Assembly: GCA_016182785.1 (NCBI GenBank)
Contig: JACPFU010000034.1
Coordinates: forward strand, 1-64,000
Length of the DNA: 64,000 nt
Source: Lysobacterales bacterium
Lineage (GTDB): Bacteria; Pseudomonadota; Gammaproteobacteria; Xanthomonadales; Ahniellaceae
Reading direction: 5' to 3'
In this document: positions 59,101-64,000 of the stretch, piece by piece
Position numbering within the stretch: the first letter of the stretch is position 1
Layout: each line of letters begins with the position of its first letter
Notes under the pieces: generated by a model
Told to the model about the DNA's origin: nothing
The model's database searches: none
The model's input: the letters and a program-made list of their open reading frames with translations, nothing else
Made by a program: the position numbers and the translations under genes

Positions 59101-59440
59101 CGTCCTGGCGCGGCACCCCGACCTGGAACTCGACCGTCAGCACCGCGAGGCCCGGGCGCGACACCGAGTAGACGTGCTTGACGCCCTCGACCTCGGACAG
59201 CACCTGCTCCAGCGGATAGCTGACCAGGTTCTCGACGTCCGCCGCCGGCGCGCCGGCGAACGGCACCATGATGTTGGCCATGGTCACGTCGATCTGCGGC
59301 TCTTCTTCCTGCGGCGTGATCAGTACCGCGACCAGCCCGAGCAGCAGCCCGGCGATGGCCAGCACCGGCGTCAGCGGATTGGCGACGAAGCTGCGCGCCA
59401 GACGGCCGGAAATACCGAGGGATTTGCCGGCCTCGCTCAC
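56189..59440 (-). CDS. RND-family efflux transporter
   Basis: 1083 residues, standard RND length, with 12 membrane helices and two periplasmic loops. Conserved parts include ALIFAIGILVDDAIVIVENI in TM4 with the proton-relay Asp pair, VFSGLMGPYMRPI-like sequence after TM6, and MIGMIALAGIIVRNSILLVD in TM10-11. The type resembles proteobacterial HAE-like pumps without the heavy-metal DxxxDE signature of CzcA. Substrate unknown. Overlaps the MFP and AhpD-like genes by 4 bases each. Confidence 0.92.
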   Translation of the reverse strand: MSEAGKSLGISGRLARSFVANPLTPVLAIAGLLLGLVAVLITPQEEEPQIDVTMANIMVPFAGAPAADVENLVSYPLEQVLSEVEGVKHVYSVSRPGLAVLTVEFQVGVPRQDALVRLYNQVYSNQDWAPAHLGVGPALVRPMGIDDVPVMTLTLSTDDTQRGATELAEVAHTLETELKRVPGTRDVYTIGAPERAVTVELDATRLAAYGMTPQDLAGALASANFVRQAGERVAPGRNVPVTAGSWLGDADEVANLVVGLRDGRPLLLSDVARIERGADLPRSLVWHATAATKPGALLLAPAVTIAIAKKPGANASDITRAILARVETLKRSHLPAGIRISTTRDYGHTAHDKAMKLIQKLVLATMLVVALVLFALGWREAVVVGSAVVLTLALTLFASWAMGFTINRVSLFALIFAIGILVDDAIVIVENIHRHMLLGGRKLLDAIPPAVDEVGAPTILATFTVIAALLPMAFVSGLMGPYMRPIPVNASAGMLISLLIALTVTPWLAYKLLSRHLPAADSPHAATGNGIAAKLSRLFRRAFTPFLERERGGRRRLWLFAGMVAAVGFAALLAVLQLVVLKMLPLDNKSEFQVVVDLPEGTPLERTNALLVELAQELVEVPEVRHVQGHAGTASAVNFNGLVRQYYLRSGASVGDLQVNLVDKQQRSRKSHDIARAVRPQLAAIGKRYGASIKVSEVPPGPPVMAPLVAELYGPDAERTRAIARELQAKFATTDGIVDIDTSMEADAMREQIVVDRERAARLGITQAQIAEALALAVSGVDAGFLRDGASKVPVPIRLRLPAGDQASLAQLLAIRVRAGDGRLVPLSEMVRVEQQPWEQTLYHKDLAPVVYVTADEAGALDSPLYGMFRMVAQLDAGTIAGEKLDQYFFAQPADTSRFAVKWDGEWQITFETFRDMGIAYAAGMVLIYLLVVAQFRSYVVPLIIMAPIPLTAIGVMPGHALLGAQFTATSMIGMIALAGIIVRNSILLVDFINQARSDGMALADAVIEACAVRAQPIALTAVAAMGGALFILDDPIFNGLAISLIFGILVSTVLTLVVIPLLYYALLVRREPIPEHAPTTDS

Positions 59441-60495
59441 GGTGCCGGCTCCGCGCTGCCAGCACCGAGGTGCGCGAGTGCCGCCAGCGGGTCGCGGGCG
59501 TAGCGCTCGCCGATCGCGAGCCCGGCCAGCACCTCGACCTGGTCGCCGAAGCGATGGCCAAGGCGCAGCTGGCGCAGCGCCACGCGGTTGCGCGCGTCGA
59601 CCACGTACACCGCGCTGACCTCACTGCGGCGCACCAGCGCGGCAGCCGGAATCAGCAGGCGCTCGGCGGCGCCGATCGCGAACGCAGCCTTCACCGTCAT
59701 GCCCGGTTGCAGCCCGGTCTCGACTTCGGGCAGTTCCAGGCGCACGCGGAAGCTGTGCGTGGCGGCATCGGCGTAGGGAAACAGGATCAGCTCGCGCGCC
59801 TCGATGCGGCGGCCGTCCTCGAGCAGGATCGCGGCCTGGCGGTGCTCGCGGATCGCGGCCATGTCGCCCTGCGGGATCTCGACCTCGACGCGCAGCTGCG
59901 CCAGCGACAAGCCCGAGATCAACGGCTGCCCCGGGCGCACGGTCTCGCCGACCTGCACATGGCGCTCGGTCAGGATGCCGCTGTAGGGCGCGCGGATCAC
60001 GGTGTAGTCGACCTGCTCGCCGGCCTGGCGCAGTGCCGCGCGCGCGGCTTCGAGTGCGGCCTTGGCGGCGTCGTGCCGCGCCACCGCCTGGTCGTAGGCG
60101 GCCTGCGCCACCAGCTTCTTCGCGATCAGGTCGCGGGCGCGGTCGAACCCGAGTTCGGCCTCGCGCGCATTCGCTTCGGCGGCGCGCAGTGCGGCCTCGG
60201 CCTGGCGTCGCCCGGACTGCTGCTCGACATCGGTGAAGCGCACGATCACGTCGCCGACCTGGACGTAGTCGTTGACGTCGAACGGCAGCTCGGTCACGCG
60301 CCCGCCGGTCTGCGCCGACAGCGTGGCCTTGTGCACGGCATCGACCACGCCGTCCCAGAGACGTTCCTGCGTCGCCGATTGCGTCGCCGCCACCGCGGTC
60401 GCAAACGCCACCGGCGGCACCGCGCGCGGCTTGCCGGTTTCGTGGCCGCAGGCGGCCAGCAGCAGGGCCGCGGCGAGCAGGGGCGTGGTACGCAT
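59437..60495 (-). CDS. RND membrane fusion lipoprotein
   Basis: 352 residues. Lipoprotein signal MRTTPLLAAALLLAAC with lipidated Cys16. Lipoyl halves KATLSAQTGGRVTELPFD and YTVIRAPYSGILTERHVQ surround a coiled coil rich in Ala/Glu/Arg, then beta-barrel domains (LQPGMTVKAAFAIG). It is the periplasmic adaptor of the adjacent RND pump. No outer-membrane factor is encoded here. Confidence 0.9.
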   Translation of the reverse strand: MRTTPLLAAALLLAACGHETGKPRAVPPVAFATAVAATQSATQERLWDGVVDAVHKATLSAQTGGRVTELPFDVNDYVQVGDVIVRFTDVEQQSGRRQAEAALRAAEANAREAELGFDRARDLIAKKLVAQAAYDQAVARHDAAKAALEAARAALRQAGEQVDYTVIRAPYSGILTERHVQVGETVRPGQPLISGLSLAQLRVEVEIPQGDMAAIREHRQAAILLEDGRRIEARELILFPYADAATHSFRVRLELPEVETGLQPGMTVKAAFAIGAAERLLIPAAALVRRSEVSAVYVVDARNRVALRQLRLGHRFGDQVEVLAGLAIGERYARDPLAALAHLGAGSAEPAP

Positions 60496-60506
60496 GCCGT
60501 GGCCGC

Positions 60507-60710
60507 TCACTTGAACGCGCAACCGGCCTGCAGGCCGAGCTTGCGGAACACGATCGCGGCCGGGCAGAAGCCGGTGAAGGCCGCCTGCAGCAGGTTGAGG
60601 CCGACGAAGGTGGTCAGCAGCAGCCACCAGGGCGAGACGAAGTGCGTCAGCAGCACGCTGATCAGGATCATCGAACCGGCAAACGCAAACATGGCGCGAT
60701 CGACGTTCAT
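60507..60710 (-). CDS. DUF2892 (YgaP-like) inner membrane protein
   Basis: 67 residues: MNVDRAMFAFAGSMILISVL then two helices around FVSPWWLLLTTFVGLNLLQ and AFTGFCPAAIVFRKLGLQ. This is the DUF2892 domain found attached to rhodanese in YgaP, here free-standing. A strong gaggag site precedes the ATG. It lies between sqr and the MFP gene; the conserved Cys in FTGFCPA may take part in sulfur handling. Confidence 0.88.
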   Translation of the reverse strand: MNVDRAMFAFAGSMILISVLLTHFVSPWWLLLTTFVGLNLLQAAFTGFCPAAIVFRKLGLQAGCAFK

Positions 60711-60743
60711 GGGGTTTCTCCTCAGGCAAGGGTGGAAGCGGAC

Positions 60744-62015
60744 TTACTTCAAGCGCTCGATGCCGAGCGCCTTCAACACGTACTTCTCGTAGATCGGCTC
60801 GGTGTTGCCGGAGCGCATCTTGGCGAGGAAGTACTTCTCGAACGCGATCTTGGCCACGTGCACCCATTTGCCGACCTTGGCCCAGGTGACGTTGCGTGGC
60901 GGAATTTGCGGAATGGCGACGAAGGCGGCACCAGTGTCGCCCATGTCAGCCAGGCAGATCGCATTCCAGGTCGCCTTGGCCTCGACCGCGCGGCCCTCGA
61001 TGTCGGCCTTGATGTTCGCGACGATGGCGCTGACCATCGACTCGATCATGAAGCCGGTCTTGGGCGCGCCGGTCGGCACCGGTGTCGCCTCCACCGGCGG
61101 GATCGCGACGCAGACACCAGCCGCATACACGTTCGGATGCGTCGGGTTGCGCTGGTGCGCGTCGATCAGCACGAAACCGCGCGGGTTGCACAGCGCCGCA
61201 GCCTGGCGCACGGCGTCGACGCCGGTGAACGGCGGCATCACCATCGCGAATTGGTGCGCGATCACATGCTCGCGCAGCACCTGGCCGCGGTCGTCGAGCT
61301 CGGTGGCGCGCAGTTCGTTCGCGCTGATCCCGGTGATCTTCGCGTTGCTGATCCACTTGATGTGGCGCTGGCGCAGTTCGGATTCGAGCAGGCCCTTGGA
61401 ATCGCCGACGCCGCCGAGGCCCATGTGTCCGATGTAGGGCTCGCTGGTGACGTAGGTCATCGGCACGCGGTCGCGCAGCTTGCGCTTGCGCAGATCGGCA
61501 TCGAGGATCATCGCGAACTCGTAGGCCGGCCCGAAGCAGCTGACGCCAGGCGCGGCACCGATCACGATCGGGCCCGGCTGCTTCAGGAACTCCGAGTACG
61601 CCAGCCACGCGCGCTGCGCATGCTCGGTGGTGCAGATCGACTGCGTATGCGCGTCCGGCCCGAGCCCCTCTACCTCGTCGAAGGCGAGCCGCGGACCGGT
61701 GCAGACCACCAGGTAGTCGTAGTTGAGCGTGCGCCCGTCGCGCAGCAGCACCTGGTTCGATTCCGGCATCACGCGCTCGGCGCCGGCGGCCTCGAAGTCG
61801 ATGTGCTTGCGGCCGAGGTACTTCGGTGCGTCCACCTGCACGTCGGCCGGTGCGCGCCAACCCACCGCGACCCAGGGATTGGAGGGGGTGAAGCTGAACC
61901 GCGTTCCTTCGCCGATGACGGTGATCTGCGCCCGCTCGCGGGAGAGCGCGGCGCGCAGTTCATAGGCGACGCTCATGCCGCCGATGCCGGCGCCCAACAC
62001 GATGATCCGCTTCAT
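60744..62015 (-). CDS. sqr: sulfide:quinone oxidoreductase
   Basis: 423 residues, FAD-dependent, membrane-associated. FAD motif KRIIVLGAGIGGMSVAYELR, RFSFTPSNPWVAVGW after it. Three redox cysteines of SQR are at 128 (SICTTEH), 160 (GVSCFGPAYEF) and 354 (NAICLADMGD), almost the same numbers as in the A. ferrooxidans enzyme (128, 160, 356). It oxidises sulfide to polysulfide and passes electrons to quinone. First gene of a minus-strand run divergent from the BigR-like repressor. Confidence 0.92.
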   Translation of the reverse strand: MKRIIVLGAGIGGMSVAYELRAALSRERAQITVIGEGTRFSFTPSNPWVAVGWRAPADVQVDAPKYLGRKHIDFEAAGAERVMPESNQVLLRDGRTLNYDYLVVCTGPRLAFDEVEGLGPDAHTQSICTTEHAQRAWLAYSEFLKQPGPIVIGAAPGVSCFGPAYEFAMILDADLRKRKLRDRVPMTYVTSEPYIGHMGLGGVGDSKGLLESELRQRHIKWISNAKITGISANELRATELDDRGQVLREHVIAHQFAMVMPPFTGVDAVRQAAALCNPRGFVLIDAHQRNPTHPNVYAAGVCVAIPPVEATPVPTGAPKTGFMIESMVSAIVANIKADIEGRAVEAKATWNAICLADMGDTGAAFVAIPQIPPRNVTWAKVGKWVHVAKIAFEKYFLAKMRSGNTEPIYEKYVLKALGIERLK

Positions 62016-62041
62016 GGCCTGCCTCGTTGCGCGCGCCTAAA

Positions 62042-62084
62042 CATTAGGCGTTGCTAATGTAGTGATCGCTAATCTAGAATGCAA
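62042..62084. promoter_or_regulatory. overlapping divergent promoters with operator for the BigR-like repressor
   Basis: Inverted repeat cattag (62042-62047)-N6-ctaatg (62054-62059). Rightward promoter: ttgcta (62051-62056), 18-base spacer, tagaat (62075-62080). Leftward promoter for sqr on the minus strand: ttgcat (62084-62079), 17-base spacer, tacatt (62061-62056). One repressor at the repeat could control both sides. Confidence 0.7.
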
Positions 62085-62123
62085 GCGCCGGATCGCCGGC
62101 AGCCGCGACGAGGACCCCGACCG

Positions 62124-62480
62124 ATGAGCGCAGCGCGCAAGCGCACCACCCAGCCGCCGGCACTGGCCGCGGCCATGGCCGCCCAGGCCGAGCGCGCGAC
62201 CGAGTTGCTCAAGGCGATGGCGCACCCGCAGCGCTTGCGCGTGCTGTGCCTGCTGGTCGAGGGTGAGCGCTCGGTCGGCGAGATCAATCGCGAGATCGAG
62301 CTGAGCCAGTCGGCACTGTCACAACACCTGGCGCGGCTGCGCGACGAGGGCCTGGTGGCGACACGCAAGGAAGCGCAAACCGTGTTCTATCGTCTGGCTC
62401 CGGGCCCGGCGCTGGAGGTGATTCGCACCCTGCACGACGTCTATTGCCCGGGCGGCGCGCGCGCCCGCATTTGCAGCTGA
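62124..62480 (+). CDS. bigR: ArsR-family persulfide-sensing repressor (BigR/SqrR/YgaV-like)
   Basis: 118 residues of ArsR winged helix: KAMAHPQRLRVLCLLVEGER, then LSQSALSQHLARLRDEGLV. Cys42 (RVLCLLVEGE) and Cys108 (HDVYCPGG) sit at the exact positions of the BigR dithiol pair that forms a tetrasulfide or disulfide with persulfide and releases DNA. Metal-binding CxC motifs of classic ArsR/SmtB are absent. The start at 62124 follows gagga and lies downstream of the mapped promoter; an ATG at 62079 would lie inside it. Symbol by homology of the sensor residues. Confidence 0.87.
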   Translation: MSAARKRTTQPPALAAAMAAQAERATELLKAMAHPQRLRVLCLLVEGERSVGEINREIELSQSALSQHLARLRDEGLVATRKEAQTVFYRLAPGPALEVIRTLHDVYCPGGARARICS

Positions 62481-62493
62481 GGAAACCGCCACG

Positions 62494-62862
62494 ATGCTCT
62501 CGCAGTTCAAGTCCCTGTTCGGAATCGGCAGCACGGCGGTGTCGCCGCAGGAAGCGGTACGCCGCATCAACGCCGGTGCGCGCGTGATCGACGTGCGCGA
62601 GGCCGACGAGTTCGCGCAAGGCAGCATCGCCAGCGCCTTGAACGTGCCGCTGTCGCGCATCGAGCGCGAAGGGCTCGGCGCACTGCACAGCGCCGGCGTC
62701 GCTGCCGACCAAGGTGAGCTGTTGATCATCTGTCGCAGTGGTGCGCGCTCGGGCAGCGCCTGCGCGCGCCTTGGCCGCGAACTCGGCGAGCGCGCGATGA
62801 ACTTGCAGGGCGGCTTGATCGCCTGGGTCGGCGCCGGCCTGCCGCTCGAACGCCGCGGCTGA
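62494..62862 (+). CDS. rhodanese-like sulfurtransferase
   Basis: 122 residues, one rhodanese domain: VSPQEAVRRINAGARVIDVR, GSIASALNVPLSRI and the active-site loop CRSGARS with the persulfide-carrying Cys. It follows the BigR-like gene after 13 bases and so is co-regulated by sulfide. It should move sulfur from SQR-made polysulfide or persulfide to thiol acceptors. Confidence 0.9.
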   Translation: MLSQFKSLFGIGSTAVSPQEAVRRINAGARVIDVREADEFAQGSIASALNVPLSRIEREGLGALHSAGVAADQGELLIICRSGARSGSACARLGRELGERAMNLQGGLIAWVGAGLPLERRG

Positions 62863-62954
62863 ATCGCGACACATAGCTTGACCCGCGCCACTCGCCGCGG
62901 GTGCGTCTTGGGCACAGCGCTTGCATCGTCCTGCACAGGTCCGAGGAGGGTGTC

Positions 62955-63467
62955 ATGAGCGCCATCATCACCGACAAGCCACGTGTCGAACTGTTTCGCG
63001 ATCTGGTGCGCGAAGGCGAACAACGCGCGCAGCAACCGCTCGATGAAACCGTCGAGAGCTACCTCGTGTTCACGCTGATCGAGCATCTGCGCGATCCGGC
63101 GATCGACACGCAGCCGATGGCGCTGGCCCTGCTCGACGGGCTCGACCAGGTCGGTTCCGTGCGTGGCCAGCATCTGCGCGCAGTCGGCGACCGCTGCCTG
63201 CTGATCGCGGGTTTCTATCCGGCGCTGGCCGAGCGGCGGCTGGTGACGCCGCAGTATTACGCCGCGCTCGGTCGTCATGCCTACGAGGAGCTGGCGGCGG
63301 CGATGCGCGCCTCACTCGCCGATCTGTACCAGTCGCTGTCCGGCGCCTTCGACGCGCTGGTGCGGGTCCTGGCCGAATGCCGCATGCAGCCGGCGCGCGC
63401 GTATCGACCGGTGCTGGTGCCGGTGCCTGCGCAGCGGTTGTGGGCGGCGCGCACGCGTTGCCATTGA
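62955..63467 (+). CDS. conserved protein of unknown function
   Basis: 170 residues from an ATG at 62955 with aggagg upstream. The sequence looks all-helical: VELFRDLVREGEQRAQQPLD then VESYLVFTLIEHLRD, and YYAALGRHAYEELAAAMRAS. No cysteine-metal motif, signal peptide or membrane helix is seen. I do not recognise a family. It lies 92 bases after the rhodanese gene and may be its own unit. Confidence 0.75.
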   Translation: MSAIITDKPRVELFRDLVREGEQRAQQPLDETVESYLVFTLIEHLRDPAIDTQPMALALLDGLDQVGSVRGQHLRAVGDRCLLIAGFYPALAERRLVTPQYYAALGRHAYEELAAAMRASLADLYQSLSGAFDALVRVLAECRMQPARAYRPVLVPVPAQRLWAARTRCH

Positions 63468-63518
63468 AGGCGGGCGCGCAGCTGCGTATGGTGCGCGCTC
63501 CCCGCGCCGGAGCCCTGC

Positions 63519-64000
63519 ATGCGTATCTGCGTCTACTGCGCTTCCAGCGCACAATGCGACCCTGTCTATCACGAGCAGGCGCACCGGCTCGGCGTGCTGC
63601 TCGCTGATGCCGGCTGCACTACGGTCTATGGCGGTGGCGGCATGGGTTCGATGGGTGCGCTCGCCGACGGCGCGCTGTCGCGCGGTGGCCGCATCGTCGG
63701 CATCATCCCGCGCTTCATGACCGAGATCGAATGGCAGCACCCCGGCGTGGCTTCGCTGGAAGTGGTCGAGGACATGCGCGAGCGCAAGCACAAGCTGCTC
63801 ACCGGGTCGGACGCGGTGGTCGCGCTTCCCGGTGGCTGCGGCACGCTGGAAGAAGTGTTCGAGGCGATTACGCTCAAGCGCCTCGGCCTCTACCGCAATC
63901 CGATCCTGTTCGTGAACACGCGCGGCTTCTACGACGGCCTGCGCGCGTTCCTCGACCACACCATCCGCGAGCGCATGATGGGCGAGGCGCACGCCGCGAT
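63519..64000 (+). CDS. LOG-family nucleoside 5'-monophosphate phosphoribohydrolase, 3' end beyond window
   Basis: 160 residues are visible, and the reading frame runs off the window. RICVYCASSAQCDPVYHEQA, TTVYGGGGMGSMGALADGAL and the family motif ALPGGCGTLEEVFEAITLKR define the LOG (Lonely-guy) family, formerly annotated lysine decarboxylase. These release adenine or cytokinin bases from the 5'-monophosphates. Both the RxxK-type MRERKH and the PGGxGTxxE motifs are present. Confidence 0.9.
   Translation, partial: MRICVYCASSAQCDPVYHEQAHRLGVLLADAGCTTVYGGGGMGSMGALADGALSRGGRIVGIIPRFMTEIEWQHPGVASLEVVEDMRERKHKLLTGSDAVVALPGGCGTLEEVFEAITLKRLGLYRNPILFVNTRGFYDGLRAFLDHTIRERMMGEAHAA

Noticed and set aside
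62079-62123. Upstream ATG at 62079 as the start of the ArsR-type repressor
   Set aside because: It lies within the predicted -10 region, lacks a ribosome site, and would add a Pro/Arg-rich tail; the start at 62124 also restores Cys42/Cys108 numbering.
1-64000. tRNA, rRNA, IS elements, prophage or integrative element boundaries
   Set aside because: No cloverleaf-like tRNA end, rRNA stretch, transposase or integrase coding, or flanking direct repeats were found by eye; a covariance-model search would be needed to exclude small RNAs.

Overview
This 64-kb window is dense, very GC-rich chromosomal DNA with short intergenic gaps and many ATGA/GTGA overlaps between adjacent genes. I see no rRNA, tRNA, insertion sequence, phage or CRISPR array. 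The gene content suggests a facultatively anaerobic, probably denitrifying beta- or gammaproteobacterium: class I benzoyl-CoA reductase with 2-oxoacid:ferredoxin oxidoreductase, 4-hydroxybenzoyl-CoA reductase, a hemerythrin/DUF2249 group behind an FNR-like site, and sulfide:quinone oxidoreductase. I cannot place the genus.

Layout. 0-26 kb holds small independent units: a deoC-ALDH-ALDH operon (180-3491), a secreted clan-A glycosidase-like protein, three type II toxin-antitoxin pairs (7.6-8.7, 15.3-16.0 and 25.6-26.2 kb), a proline symporter, a TPR protein, a PaiB-like flavoprotein, tryptophanase (12915-14288) followed by xdhC, the hemerythrin-DUF2249-membrane protein operon (16.2-18.2 kb), a PAS-GGDEF-EAL-CZB c-di-GMP protein (18.3-21.1 kb), a mocA-like gene with a thioesterase, and a hybrid histidine kinase translationally coupled to a periplasmic binding protein (22.2-25.5 kb).

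26.2-51.5 kb is a single 25-kb minus-strand array of 22 genes with almost no gaps: had-oah-dch-tetR-bcrCBAD-acyl-CoA ligase-panE-like-HAD/ECH fusion-thiolase-SDR-thiolase-hcrCAB-(HgdB-like + ATPase)-ferredoxin-korA-korB. Together these genes remove the hydroxyl of 4-hydroxybenzoyl-CoA (Hcr), reduce benzoyl-CoA with ATP and ferredoxin (Bcr, Fdx, KorAB), hydrate, oxidise and open the ring (Dch, Had, Oah) and beta-oxidise the pimelyl-CoA product. KorAB can draw electrons from 2-oxoglutarate made in the TCA cycle. The most unusual part is a second ATP-driven electron-transfer pair of the benzoyl-CoA reductase / 2-hydroxyacyl-CoA dehydratase family (29343-31429) between hcr and ferredoxin, in addition to the complete bcrCBAD. 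A promoter followed by a perfect 16-bp palindrome precedes had.

51.6-64 kb carries a TetR-controlled MacB/FtsX-type ABC exporter, then a minus-strand operon sqr-DUF2892-MFP-RND pump-AhpD-like-membrane protein. It is divergent from a BigR/SqrR-like persulfide-sensing ArsR repressor and a rhodanese, with overlapping divergent promoters and an inverted repeat between them. An unknown gene and a LOG-family phosphoribohydrolase, cut by the window edge, end the region.
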